Of a stretch of 64,000 nucleotides of DNA, positions 9,251 through 18,152 are shown piece after piece. The position numbers were made by a program, and so were the translations under genes. The stretch is from an uncultured Paracoccaceae bacterium (GTDB taxonomy: Bacteria > Pseudomonadota > Alphaproteobacteria > Rhodobacterales > Rhodobacteraceae). How positions within the stretch are numbered: the first letter of the stretch is position 1; each line of letters opens with the position of its first letter. Below the pieces are notes generated by a model. The model saw nothing but the letters and a program-made list of their open reading frames with translations, did no database searches and had not been told where the DNA came from. The DNA lies in contig CATOSB010000009.1 of the NCBI GenBank assembly GCA_951812305.1, positions 1-64,000 of the forward strand, read 5' to 3'.

Positions 9251-9889
9251 TCACTTTCTGAGTTTGACGACGCCCAGTTCCTGCCACATCCAGGTGAAGT
9301 CGTAGACCGGTGCGCTCGTGCCGGCTCTTGCTTTGGCTTCGTTCAGTTCGAGAATCTTGAGCCAGGCAGCGATTTTCCGTCGGCCTTTCACCGTTCGCGC
9401 GCTCTCGCGCGGGGTTTTGTCGTCGAGCAGGCCGATTGGTTGATCCAGGATATTTTTATAATGTTGTCCCATCACTTCTGCTTGGATAGCTGCCTGCTCC
9501 TCGTCAGAGAGATCGAGCGGTTCGGTAGGTGCACCCTTCTCGCGATGCGCCGCCACGGCCTGTTCCAGTGTTTGCCGGGCCATGAGCGGCGGTTTGACAA
9601 GATTGCCGAGCAAATCAGTGAGACGGGCTTTGATCTCATCCGCCCGGGGTTCGGAGTTGATGTCTGCTTCGAGCGTGCGGCCCTTGAGGGTGATCATGCC
9701 GAGCACTGGTGAACCGTCGTCGAGTTGGGAGCTATACATCTGGCCACCCTCCGGCAGGGCTTTTGGCGATTTTGTCCTGGTGCGCCCCCCGCGATCAACC
9801 CAGTTGGACACCTCGAAGAACACTGATTTCCGGGCCTCGCGGAGGCGCGTTCGGACCCTTATCGCTCGCCTGGCAGGTATGGAGGGCAA
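9251..9889 (-). pseudogene. 5'-truncated gene of unknown function
   Basis: 212 residues are open, but the protein reads like the C-terminal part of something larger, with no ribosome binding site at the first Met and an IS remnant directly upstream. A segment near residue 155 (PIGLLDDKTPRESARTVKGR) resembles the PxxxLxGxTPxEAxxTxxGR motif found at the C-termini of SEC-C-type and MbcA/Xre-antitoxin-like proteins. The assignment is weak. No catalytic motif was recognised. Confidence 0.4.
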
Positions 9890-9962
9890 GATCGGTGGTA
9901 TCTGAGGCTGTGTCGTGCTGTTTGGGTCCGCCAGGGCGGGTATTTCCGGAATTCAGGCGGAG

Positions 9963-10170
9963 TCAGGCTGCGGTCTGTCGTCGTTCGTGGAAAATGAGGC
10001 GGCGAAAGTTGTAACTCAGGTTGGCCATGGTCATGCGGGCATTCGCACGGGTTTGACCGATTGAGCGGATGGTCAGGGCCATGGGGTGGTCGAACAATCG
10101 AATGGCCGGGGTTACTCGCGTTCCGCGCACGGGTAAAGCGATCTCGACCCCAACGTAGAAACGGCATTTT
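9963..10170 (-). pseudogene. Transposase C-terminal remnant (IS4/IS5-type)
   Basis: The minus strand encodes HPMALTIRSIGQTRANARMT followed by MANLSYNFRRLIFHERRQ and a stop. This is the C-terminal helix pair (RSIGxxRAxxxxxxANLxYNxxRLIF) of DDE transposases of the IS4/IS5 group. Upstream sequence in this frame has no transposase similarity that I can see, so it is a fragment. Confidence 0.55.
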
Positions 10171-10660
10171 AGATCCGGGCTCAAAATACGGGAGTTTGCG
10201 CGGGACCACATGACAGCCCCGCAGATCATGCGGGTTTGGCAAGCAGCGGAGGCCGGCAATGTCGGGGCAGGGCGCAGCTTTATGAAATTGGTCGAGGGGA
10301 ACGACCTGATGCAGGTCAAGCGTAACCTTGATCAAGAGTTGTTGCTTACCCCTTGAAGGGAGAAAATATGATGCCCGCAAAAAAGGATGGAAATTATTAT
10401 TCCCAAAGATTGAGAAACCCCGGGCTTTGTAAAGACTGTGAAAAGGCGTGCGGAGAGCCTTGTGGCCAACCCGGGTTCAGGACCTGTTGAATCGAAGGGA
10501 TTCCCGGTTCCGATGAAGTGTGGTTCATCATGGCGAGGGAGATTCACTGAATTGCCTATGACAACACCGGGGCTATACGGAGTTTTCTGCCGCCCCGGGC
10601 TTGCCTGTTGGCCCGCCCTGTCATAGCAGCAGGGGTGACATCACCTTGCACGGGGATCCG
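10171..10660. other. Gene-free interval before the Rpn nuclease gene
   Basis: Nearly 490 bp with only short, unconvincing ORFs on both strands. A CCCGGG-containing segment recurs (near 10419, 10468 and 10590), but no array or clear promoter was identified. Confidence 0.4.
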
Positions 10661-11671
10661 ATGGCCGAGTTGCACAATCCGCACGACACCCTGTTCCGAG
10701 CGCTGCTGTCCGATCCCGGGCGGGCGCGGGACTTCCTGCGCGATCATCTGCCCAACACCATCGCCGGACAACTCGCCGATGCACCACCCGAGATCGTCGA
10801 GGGCGGCTTCGTTGATGAGGCGCTCGCCGGCAGCCAGAGCGATCTGCTGATGAAGGTCGCGTTGACCTCCGGGACCGACGCCTTCGTATATGTTCTGGCG
10901 GAGCACAAAAGCACCCCTGATCCGGCGCTGCCGCTTCAGCTGGCCTCCTATATGGTGCGCATCTGGAAACGCTACGCCGGAACCGGAACAGCCCGGCTCC
11001 GCGCCCTGCCCCCGATCATTCCGGTGGTCGTCTATCATGGCGCGGAGCCCTGGACCGTACCCGACAGCCTGCGCGACATGATCGCCACCGATGATCCCGA
11101 TCTCGCTTTCCTGCCCGGAGCGGGGTATATCCTGCGCAACCTGCGGGCCATGGAGATCGACGCGCTGTCGCGCAACGCCGCGTTGAGGGCGGGGTTCATC
11201 ACGCTGCGGCAGGAGGCCCTGGCCTTTCTGGCGGAGATCGCCGGGAGCCTGCCCGAGGGGACCGATCTGCGGCGACAGGTTCTTGAATATGTGCTGCGGG
11301 TCTATAATGTGGATCTGGACGCCCTGCGGACCACGCTCAGGACCGGGGGACATAACGAACTGGAGGCTCTTATGGGAACCATTGCAGAAACACTGCTCGA
11401 ACAGGGCGAAGTGCGCGGATTGGCCAGGGGCGAAGCGCGCGGATTGGCCAGGGGCGAAGCGCGCGGATTGGCCAGGGGCAAGGCGGAAGGCGAAGCGAAA
11501 GGCAAGGCCGAAACCCTCGGACGCCTGTTGGAGCGCCGTTTCGGCCCCCTGCCCCGGGACATCGAGACGCGGATCGCCGCGGCCGAACCCGATCGGGTCG
11601 AGGCCTGGCTGGATGCCGTTCTGGACGCGCCCGACCTCGCGGCCGTCTTCGCGGAAGGCCGCCCGCACTGA
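10661..11671 (+). CDS. Rpn-family recombination-promoting nuclease / PD-(D/E)XK transposase-like protein
   Basis: 336 residues. The start MAELHNPHDTLFRALLSDPG (10661) matches the canonical HDxxFRxLLSDPxxAxxFL opening of PF04754 proteins. Next come SDLLMKVAL and VYVLAEHKSTPD, which supply the D...ExK nuclease residues, then a LPxIIPVVVYHG strand. The C-terminus carries a Gly-Leu-Ala-Arg-Gly-Glu repeat (see 11411) and then a helical tail. Family members (RpnA-E in E. coli) cleave DNA and promote RecA-independent recombination. It stands alone here, preceded by a long gene-free stretch. Confidence 0.85.
   Translation: MAELHNPHDTLFRALLSDPGRARDFLRDHLPNTIAGQLADAPPEIVEGGFVDEALAGSQSDLLMKVALTSGTDAFVYVLAEHKSTPDPALPLQLASYMVRIWKRYAGTGTARLRALPPIIPVVVYHGAEPWTVPDSLRDMIATDDPDLAFLPGAGYILRNLRAMEIDALSRNAALRAGFITLRQEALAFLAEIAGSLPEGTDLRRQVLEYVLRVYNVDLDALRTTLRTGGHNELEALMGTIAETLLEQGEVRGLARGEARGLARGEARGLARGKAEGEAKGKAETLGRLLERRFGPLPRDIETRIAAAEPDRVEAWLDAVLDAPDLAAVFAEGRPH
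11411..11482 (+). repeat. 24-bp tandem repeat, three units, in the Rpn gene
   Basis: Three nearly identical 24-bp units (11411-11434, 11435-11458, 11459-11482) keep the reading frame and encode VRGLARGE/ARGLARGE/ARGLARGK. In-frame repeat variation of this kind is common just after the nuclease domain of Rpn proteins. Confidence 0.9.
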
Positions 11672-11696
11672 CCGGAAAGTACGCCTCCGAAACGGC

Positions 11697-12125
11697 TTAC
11701 GGCATTTCCGGCAGACCTGGACAGCACCGACGCACCATATGAAAAACGTGCGGATAGACCATGGTCCCGCAGGTCAAGCTGCCGAAGCGGCTCGATCTGG
11801 ACGGAGATGCCGGGCGGGCGCTCGACAGCGTGCCAGGGCCGGGGTCGATTACCGCCGAGGGCCAAATCCTGCGGTTATCCATGTTGCCGGTGTATAGGGC
11901 GGTGCGCATCCTGCGCATCATGATGCAGGTGGCTTCGGCCTGAACCAAAATAGCACCCTCACGCGGTTCACGGGAATAATACTTCCGCAAGGTCTTTTCC
12001 TCGCATCCCGGAACGGTGGCGATTTCGCCATGTGTCATGCCTCCGGCGCGCAGGTCCACGACAAGCTCCTGATTTGCCTTGCTTTTTGCGTATGCCTTCC
12101 GACCGTGCGGGTTTTTCATCGGCAT
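11697..12125 (-). pseudogene. Helix-turn-helix protein gene, probably frameshifted
   Basis: The N-terminal 57 residues look like a genuine terminase-small-subunit or Hin-like HTH (QELVVDLRAGGMTHGEIATV, CEEKTLRKYYSRE). After MMRRMRTALY the sequence loses helical character and becomes Ser/Pro/Cys-rich, as expected after a frameshift. Intact relatives are about 100 residues long. Confidence 0.4.
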
Positions 12126-12319
12126 GATACTATTGTCGAACTTGGCCGGGGCTACCCGGCCAACGCATTCAAAACCGCGTAGAACTCTCTATCCAGATAA
12201 GCACTTGAAGTTATTATCTTTTTTCTGAAAACAATCCCAAATCGGTCTCTAACTTTCCGGTTAGAGACAATTGCCAATCGCCTCGGCAGGTCACCCAACT
12301 GAACCTATCTCCGATTAGG
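12126..12319. other. Spacer 3' of parB
   Basis: About 200 bp with no ORF. It contains CTAACTTTCCGGTTAGAG at 12248-12265, a stem of CTAAC/GTTAG that could form a small hairpin downstream of parB. It lacks a T run, so it is a weak terminator candidate. Confidence 0.3.
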
Positions 12320-13417
12320 TCAGCCCAGCCCATCGACCAGCGAAGCAATGGCGCGCTCAAGACGTGCTCGATTGATCGAGGAGAAATCCCTGTCGACCTT
12401 GATTTCCAGCCGCCCAACAGCAGCGGTACATTTGACCTGTCCGGCGGAGCTGCGGATATGGAAGGTGGTTTTGGTCCGTGTTCCCTGCCCCGGTTTGCCA
12501 GTTTTTGGTTTCGGAACTGCGTCTGGGATGGCTTCGTCCACCTCGTCGGTCAGCGTGTAGCGCCGGAGCATATCAAGTTCGTCTTTGATGCTGAGGTTCT
12601 CCCAGCCATTGAGCTTTTCTTTGATATTTCCGACGATCTCGGGCCGTTCCTTGATTGCGCGCGCCATCGCTACGCCAAGCGCGCGTGGAATCTCCGTCGG
12701 GTAACTCAGGGCCTCACCTATCATGTCCAAGAGATATGCAAAGGATCGGATGTAGCTACGCTTTGAATACGGTGCCGACTGGAACAGCGCCGCCACCGCT
12801 TCGGACAGATTTTCGGCCTCTGTCCCCGGATCGGCGGCATAGTTCTGAGCGGCATGCGCCATCTCGGCAAAGGACAGATCCTTGCGGATCACGTTCTCGT
12901 CGACCATGCGACGGTAGAGCCCTGCGATGTCCGCCTCGCCTGGCATGATCAGCGCTGGGATGAACGCCCAGGCTTCCTCTTCGGTTTCTTCCAGAAGTTG
13001 GCGATAGGCGCGAAGGCGGCGGTAACCCTGAACGAGTTCATAGCCTGTGCCGTCGGGGCGCGGCAGCAGGCGAATGGGGTTGGACAACCCAAGCTCTCGG
13101 ATTGAGGTGACCAGTTCGTCAAGCTCCTCGTCCTCACCCGGCATCCGGTCACGAACCAGCATATAGGTGTGTACTTCATCGAGCGGCACCGCCTGTACGA
13201 CGTGGCCCGCCTTCCTAAGGGCAACGAATTCATGGGCGAGCGCGTCGTTCTCCTCTCGAATAGCTTCGGCGGCGGTCTTACGCGCCTTGAGCGCCTCGGC
13301 ATTCTCGACAATCGCACTGGCCATCGGTCCGCGCCTATGGGACGTCGTCGCCGGTTCTTGCGTTGCGACCGCCTCTTCCGGCATATCGATGTCAAACATC
13401 CTTCTCTTGCGCGTCAT
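12320..13417 (-). CDS. parB: ParB-type centromere-binding protein of the DnaA-like replicon
   Basis: 365 residues. The ParB/Srx nuclease-like domain runs from VQAVPLDEVHTYMLVRDRMP through LVTSIRELGLSNPIRLLPRP to YELVQGYRRLRAYRQLLEET, which carries the GYRR CTP-binding motif. A helix-turn-helix follows (VIRKDLSFAEMAHAAQNYAA, SKRSYIRSFAYLLDMIGEA). The C-terminus is a dimerisation-type region. The start codon overlaps the parA stop by 4 bp. The probable binding sites are palindromes inside parA. Confidence 0.9.
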   Translation of the reverse strand: MTRKRRMFDIDMPEEAVATQEPATTSHRRGPMASAIVENAEALKARKTAAEAIREENDALAHEFVALRKAGHVVQAVPLDEVHTYMLVRDRMPGEDEELDELVTSIRELGLSNPIRLLPRPDGTGYELVQGYRRLRAYRQLLEETEEEAWAFIPALIMPGEADIAGLYRRMVDENVIRKDLSFAEMAHAAQNYAADPGTEAENLSEAVAALFQSAPYSKRSYIRSFAYLLDMIGEALSYPTEIPRALGVAMARAIKERPEIVGNIKEKLNGWENLSIKDELDMLRRYTLTDEVDEAIPDAVPKPKTGKPGQGTRTKTTFHIRSSAGQVKCTAAVGRLEIKVDRDFSSINRARLERAIASLVDGLG

Positions 13418-14757
13418 GCCACCGCTCCTTCTCTCTCAACCTTATCCGCGGATAAGGTTCCTGCACCCATCGCTTCCCAATGTGGCAGCATAGTTTCCTT
13501 GAATTCACCATAGGAGCGGTCGAAGCTGGTCCGTGCCCGACGCCAGGTTTCGCGAGTCATGTCGCGGTAGTCCATTTCGTAGATCGAGTTCAGGAAACGA
13601 CCCGACTGTTCGACCGCGCGCGTCATCTCGACAGGATGGGCAGCCAACTTATCGCCAAAAACCTTGCCGAAGGCGTCGAACATCGCTCGGTGCAGATCGT
13701 TGCCAGGCTCATAGCGCGTCAACAGAAAGCGCACTTCATGGAACGCTTTTGGCAGTGAGACCTTATCCGCGGATAAGGCGCCCTGGAATCCATAGGCCAA
13801 GTCTTCGAGGGCTTCGCTCAGCTGGCCGATGAAGGATGTCGTGCTGTCATATTCCCAATATCCGGGACCCGACGGGACATAAAGCATGTCAGCAGCAAAG
13901 ACCGCGTTCATCGACTGATAGCCGATGGCGGGAGGGCAGTCGAAGTAGATCAAGTCCCATTGATCATCGGGCAGCTGATCGAGGAACCGATTGACAGCCG
14001 CGAAGAAGGACCATTCCGGGTTCAGATGCCGGTATTGCGCTGATGCGAACTCAACAAAAGCCGCGTTGGCGCAGGACGGGATCAGTTCAATCGTCGGCCA
14101 GTTGGTCGATTGGATGAAATCGGCGACACGCAGGTCCTGAAGCCCCAAATCGGTGATCGATGCGGGGATCGACCGCCGGGGCAGGGCGGCGCCGCTCGCC
14201 GCTCCCTGCGGCGCGTTGTTCTGCGCCTCAGTTTCCCGAATCAGATCGCGGGCCATGATACCCCAAACCGTACGCTCTTCGCTGACATCTGAGAGCCCCA
14301 TGGAATGGCTCAGCGTTGCCTGCGGATCAAAGTCCACGCAGAGAACCCTATACCCATCCAGTGCAGCGGCATGGGCGAAATGCAACGCGACAGTGGACTT
14401 GCCGGCGCCGCCCTTGAAGTTTGCGATCGCGGTGCGGAAGGCTCGGCCAGCGGGACGCGAAGGCATCAGCGATTTGCCCCGAGGCTTGAGTTTGCGCCGC
14501 AATGTGTTGACTTCCTCCAGCGTGAACCAACGCTGGCGTCCCTCGGGCTCGACCTTACCTGCGGGTAAGGTTGGATCGGCCGCCATCTTGCCCCGGAAGG
14601 TCGACTGGTTGAGCCCGAGGATCAGCTCGGCCACTTCCCAAGACGAGAACCGTCGCAGGGTTTTTTCGCTCTCGGGAGAGAAGGTTTGTTGTCGAATCCA
14701 GCTTTGCATCTTGAGGGAATTCGTCTGGAGTTCGCGGAGATCTGTGTGAGTCAGCAT
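13414..14757 (-). CDS. parA: ParA-type partition ATPase with N-terminal HTH
   Basis: 447 residues from the Met at 14757 (MLTHTDLREL). The N-terminal 130 residues include a MerR-like winged helix (SWEVAELILGLNQSTFRGKM), usual in type Ia ParA and RepA proteins. The ATPase has Walker A ANFKGGAGKSTVALHFA, A' CVDFDPQATLS and Walker B IYFDCPPAIG. It forms an operon with parB. The gene carries three copies of a palindrome read as LSADKV or LPAGKV, so the centromere appears to be built into the coding sequence. Confidence 0.9.
   Translation of the reverse strand: MLTHTDLRELQTNSLKMQSWIRQQTFSPESEKTLRRFSSWEVAELILGLNQSTFRGKMAADPTLPAGKVEPEGRQRWFTLEEVNTLRRKLKPRGKSLMPSRPAGRAFRTAIANFKGGAGKSTVALHFAHAAALDGYRVLCVDFDPQATLSHSMGLSDVSEERTVWGIMARDLIRETEAQNNAPQGAASGAALPRRSIPASITDLGLQDLRVADFIQSTNWPTIELIPSCANAAFVEFASAQYRHLNPEWSFFAAVNRFLDQLPDDQWDLIYFDCPPAIGYQSMNAVFAADMLYVPSGPGYWEYDSTTSFIGQLSEALEDLAYGFQGALSADKVSLPKAFHEVRFLLTRYEPGNDLHRAMFDAFGKVFGDKLAAHPVEMTRAVEQSGRFLNSIYEMDYRDMTRETWRRARTSFDRSYGEFKETMLPHWEAMGAGTLSADKVEREGAVA
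13438..13459. promoter_or_regulatory. parS-like palindrome 1 (in parA 3' end)
   Basis: A perfect 22-bp palindrome whose 18-bp core is CCTTATCCGCGGATAAGG, located in the last codons of parA, 21 bp before the parB start. The same core recurs at 13761. Confidence 0.8.
13761..13778. promoter_or_regulatory. parS-like palindrome 2 (inside parA)
   Basis: An exact second copy of the 18-bp palindrome CCTTATCCGCGGATAAGG inside the parA coding sequence, in the same reading frame as copy 1. Confidence 0.8.
14552..14571. promoter_or_regulatory. parS-like palindrome 3, degenerate (inside parA 5' part)
   Basis: ACCTTACCTGCGGGTAAGGT keeps the outer arms CCTTA/TAAGG and the CG-rich centre but has two mismatched central pairs. 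It is about 0.8 kb from copy 2. Confidence 0.6.
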
Positions 14758-14954
14758 TTTGCCTCGGACGTAGATTATCTCGTTTTCTGGATTTACGCTG
14801 AATTTGCCAATTTTGTCGAGACATTTATTATTAGACCAGTGCAACGGCGCAGGTCGCCCATAGGCTTTGTTTCAATGACCCGACAGAACCGGACTCTCGC
14901 GAATCGCCCCGACCTCAATCGACGAGCTCAATCTCGGCAGCACGTGCGGATTTT

Positions 14955-15030
14955 GGGGGACATAAAATCGACGCTACGAGATGTTGGGGGGACATCATGC
15001 ACTAACGGGGGGACATTCAGGGTGTCCCCC
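14955..15030 (+). repeat. Iteron-like repeats upstream of the DnaA-like initiator
   Basis: GGGGGACAT occurs at 14955, GGGGGGACAT at 14986 and 15007, and an inverted copy GGTGTCCCCC at 15021-15030. Spacings of 21-31 bp place them on one helical face. They sit between the divergent parA and initiator genes and are the likely initiator binding sites or promoter operator. Confidence 0.65.
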
Positions 15031-15228
15031 AATACCAAACAGATACCCTTTTTCTTTCGAAATGGGTTTAAGGGAAAGACCTCTTCGACTCGAATCCTTG
15101 ACAAGTGCCCCCGTTCCAACGCTAATCGCTCCAAGATCGGGAAAAGCGTCTAAAATCACCTTCGAAAATGACGAAGGATCGCTCTCCTGATGAGGCAGAA
15201 CTGGCGAAAGACCAGTGCGGGAGAGAAT

Positions 15229-15957
15229 ATGTACGGCGGGCAGACAGGTTTGGTAGGTTTGGCAAAGAAGGTCACGGGGCCAGGGGCCTCGGCGATCAAG
15301 TACGACATTCTCACAGCACTTCTAGTTACAGCGGCACGTGGCGACCCGGTGGAAGCTCGTTTGTCGCTGCGCTTATCTCTTCTAATCACCGCACGGTTCA
15401 ACTGGCGACGAGGGACGTTCGCCGTTGCCCAGAAGGAAATGGCGCGAATGTGGGGCGTATCGGAACGCACAGCCAAACGGGATATGGCCGAGATGCGGGC
15501 GCGACGTTGGATCGTCGTCACGGTTCCGGCAGCACGAGGCAGGGTGACACAGTACCGGATCGAACTGCCGGTAGTGCTGCGCGAAACCATGCAGCATTGG
15601 GATGCGGTTGGCCCGGATTTCGCCGCCCGCATGGCGGATGCGCCAGAACCCGAAGGGCAGGGGACTTCAAATGTCGTTCCGCTGCACGGAAAACTTGAGC
15701 CGCTGCCCAAGGAGGACGGCATCGGATGGGCAGCCGTTGCCTCGCGTCTCAAGGCTCAAGACCCGGCGGTCTACGGGGCTTGGTTTGCGCCATTGCAGCT
15801 AATCGACCTTGAAAGTGGAGTTCTCACGCTCATGGCGCCGAATCGGTTTCAGGCAGACTACGTACGCACCCATTTCCACACCCGAATTCTGGCAGCACTA
15901 ATTGCAGAGAACCGCTCTGTCAGGGAGGTGCAGATTATTTTCTCAGAAGAAGCATGA
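15229..15957 (+). CDS. DnaA-like plasmid replication initiator
   Basis: 242 residues. ATG at 15229 is chosen for GGGAGA 5 nt upstream; an in-frame ATG at 15190 lacks a site. The central part is a helix-turn-helix (AVAQKEMARMWGVSERTAKR, then MAEMRARRWI). The C-terminal 75 residues resemble DnaA domain I (WAAVASRLKAQDPAVYGAWF and the FQADYVRTHFHTRIL helix). This two-part structure is that of the DnaA-like replicases of rhodobacterial plasmids, which are normally found with parAB as here. It is convergent with the recombinase gene, 9 bp apart. Confidence 0.85.
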   Translation: MYGGQTGLVGLAKKVTGPGASAIKYDILTALLVTAARGDPVEARLSLRLSLLITARFNWRRGTFAVAQKEMARMWGVSERTAKRDMAEMRARRWIVVTVPAARGRVTQYRIELPVVLRETMQHWDAVGPDFAARMADAPEPEGQGTSNVVPLHGKLEPLPKEDGIGWAAVASRLKAQDPAVYGAWFAPLQLIDLESGVLTLMAPNRFQADYVRTHFHTRILAALIAENRSVREVQIIFSEEA

Positions 15958-15966
15958 GCGGAACAT

Positions 15967-17064
15967 TCAGAGCCCCGCGGCCTTGGTCAGGTTGACGCGG
16001 AACCGGTCCCGGCGTCGCTGGTAGCGGCGGGTCATCTCGGCCGAGGCGTGTCCGAGCTGCTTTTGGACGTAGCGCTCGTCGACTTCCGCCGAAGAGGCGA
16101 GGCCGGCGCGAAGCGAGTGGCCCGAGAACAGCGCCAATCGTTCTGCCTCGGGCAGATCGGCACGGATGCCGCTCTTGAGCACGGTGGCTTTGATCAGACG
16201 GGCGATGTGCTTGTCCGAGAGCCGGGTTTCTAAGGCGCGTTTGCCGTCGCGGGACGTCCGAACAAAGACCGGCCCGAAGTCGATCATGGCGAAGTGCAGC
16301 CACTGTTCGAGGGCAAGAGCCGGGCAGGTCTTGTCGCGCGACCCGCGTCCAACCTCAACCTCGCGCCAGCCGGTCTTGGCGTTGAGCGTGAGCAGGACGC
16401 CATCGTCGAGGATCTCGATCCAGCCGCCCGAATCCGAGGAGTCGTCCTTGCCCACATCCAGGCTGACTATTTCAGATCGGCGGAGACCGCCTGCATATCC
16501 AAGAAGCAGGATCGCCCGGTCGCGCAAACCTCGCAGATCGAAACCCAGGGTGGCCACCATCGCGAGGATGTCCTCAGGCAGGATGGCTTCCTTTTGTACA
16601 GGTGGGCGGGCGTGTTTGCGTTTGATCCCGGCCAGAACGGTGGCGATATGGCGGTTCTTGCGATCGAGCGAGAAACCCCGTTGAGCATAGTGCCAGGCCA
16701 AACCTGAGAGTCTTCTGTCAATCGTCGAGACTGTCAGGGCAGGGGAGGGGCCTGTTGGGGCGGCCAAATCAGTAAGGTACAGGCCAACCATCTCCGGTGA
16801 TGGGGGCAGGGGATCGGTACCTTTCTGCCTGCACCATCGGGCGAAGTGCTTCCAGTCAGCCGCGTAGGCCTTGTTGGTGTTCTCGGCCGTCGACGCCTTG
16901 GCATAGTCACGGGCGGTGTCGACCAGCCGATCGAGCGTGCCGGGTCCAGCGACAGAGGAGGGGAGTGTCAGAGCCTCGTCGGACGTCGGGTCTCTCTCGT
17001 CGTCCTCGTTGGATGCAGGGGCGCCCGGCGCGTGTGAGCTCGATTTCGCATTCAATTCTGACAT
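15967..17064 (-). CDS. Tyrosine site-specific recombinase
   Basis: 365 residues from MSELNAKSSS. The N-terminal SAM-like core-binding domain spans about 55-160 (AYAADWKHFARWCRQKGTDP). The catalytic domain shows GLRRSEIVSLDV (Arg I), FSGHSLRAGLASS (HxxR), a GHASAEMTRRYQ block and the nucleophile Tyr in RRYQRR. Relatives act in plasmid multimer resolution or as integrases. An inverted repeat just upstream (17087-17111) is a candidate site. The neighbouring operon is divergent. Confidence 0.88.
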   Translation of the reverse strand: MSELNAKSSSHAPGAPASNEDDERDPTSDEALTLPSSVAGPGTLDRLVDTARDYAKASTAENTNKAYAADWKHFARWCRQKGTDPLPPSPEMVGLYLTDLAAPTGPSPALTVSTIDRRLSGLAWHYAQRGFSLDRKNRHIATVLAGIKRKHARPPVQKEAILPEDILAMVATLGFDLRGLRDRAILLLGYAGGLRRSEIVSLDVGKDDSSDSGGWIEILDDGVLLTLNAKTGWREVEVGRGSRDKTCPALALEQWLHFAMIDFGPVFVRTSRDGKRALETRLSDKHIARLIKATVLKSGIRADLPEAERLALFSGHSLRAGLASSAEVDERYVQKQLGHASAEMTRRYQRRRDRFRVNLTKAAGL

Positions 17065-17086
17065 GGCGCTGAGCATATCTTTTAAC

Positions 17087-17111
17087 GTCCGATAAGTTTG
17101 CCTTATCGGAC
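17087..17111. promoter_or_regulatory. Inverted repeat in the recombinase/DUF1403 divergent promoter region
   Basis: Perfect 10-bp arms GTCCGATAAG and CTTATCGGAC flank a 5-bp spacer TTTGC, 22 bp upstream of the recombinase start and about 80 bp before the DUF1403 gene. It may be a recombination core site or an operator shared by the divergent promoters. Confidence 0.6.
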
Positions 17112-17189
17112 ATAGCTTGTAATTGTAAAGTGGGGCGGTTTGCACACTATATGGTAGGCAAAAGCGCCGCGAGAGACTAGTGTTGTGCC

Positions 17190-18152
17190 ATGACCTACCA
17201 GCCCACAGCTATCGATGACGATTTGAGCATGCTACCGAAGTTACCTTCTTGGGTCACCTCCGGGCGGGCAGAAACCCCTGAAACTGTGGCTTTTCGATCC
17301 GGGGCGGCACTCACGGTGCTAGATTCGTTGGTCAGTGATCTGGCACACGGCGTCCCGGTGAAATTGCTGGCCAACTGGCTGGCGCTGAAGGCGGCGACGG
17401 CGACGTCGAAACTGGAGGGGCGTCTGGCGCAGGAAGCTGATATCCGCGACGCCTATCATCTGACGCCGCCGGGCGAGGCACGTGGTCCAGACGGCGATCT
17501 TCTGGCGTTTTGGCGGGACACGGCGCGGTTGCGATTTAGCGGCAGGGATTGGCGAACGGGCTTGGAAGGCCTCTTTGGGCCAAATTTTGAAGATGAGATC
17601 GAGGGCTGGATGGAAGCCGGGACCGCCCGCGTAAATTCTCATGGGCCGTTGGCTGGGTGTGTTTCAGTGATGCGTGCGGTTCTGGAGGTGGATGACCGGG
17701 CAGAGCGGATCGCCTGTGTGCTATCTGATATCGTCTTGGCGCGTGCGTTGGGTTGGGCCTCGGTTTTGCCGATTACGGCGCAGTCTCTCACCAAAACGAT
17801 GTTGCGGGAATTGATCGCAGAGGAGCAGGGGGCCGATCTGAACGTTCAGTCGTGCTTGTTGCGTTCCTTTGGAGAAACAATCCGATTGGCGCGCGATTTG
17901 GCAGGGCACGGAGCCGCGCTTAAAGCGGTCGCGCCGAAGCTGCGGGCCAAGGGATCGGAGGCGGCGGTCGCGCTGTTCCTCAGCGAGGAGGCCGTCGCGC
18001 CGGCGTCTATGCTCTCGCCGGTGATCCAGGGCACGACCATCCCCATGACCGATCGGGCCGCGCGGCGGTTCTGTGATCGGCTGGTTGAACTGGGTGTTGT
18101 GCACGAGCTGACCGGGCGGCCGACGTTCCGGCTGTACGGGATCGCGCCATGA
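17190..18152 (+). CDS. DUF1403 family protein
   Basis: 320 residues, predominantly helical. The opening PKLPSWVTSGRAETPETVAF followed by SGAALTVLD and VKLLANWLALKAATATSKLE matches DUF1403 proteins of alphaproteobacterial plasmids. The function of the family is not known to me. The C-terminus ends with a winged-helix-like stretch (FCDRLVELGVVHELTGRPTF) reminiscent of SMC-ScpB partners or Fic-like C-termini. It overlaps scpB by 4 bp (ATGA), so the two are co-translated. Confidence 0.75.
   Translation: MTYQPTAIDDDLSMLPKLPSWVTSGRAETPETVAFRSGAALTVLDSLVSDLAHGVPVKLLANWLALKAATATSKLEGRLAQEADIRDAYHLTPPGEARGPDGDLLAFWRDTARLRFSGRDWRTGLEGLFGPNFEDEIEGWMEAGTARVNSHGPLAGCVSVMRAVLEVDDRAERIACVLSDIVLARALGWASVLPITAQSLTKTMLRELIAEEQGADLNVQSCLLRSFGETIRLARDLAGHGAALKAVAPKLRAKGSEAAVALFLSEEAVAPASMLSPVIQGTTIPMTDRAARRFCDRLVELGVVHELTGRPTFRLYGIAP

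Noticed and set aside
11411..11482. CRISPR-like array
   Set aside because: The three units are directly abutting with no spacers and encode an in-frame peptide repeat.
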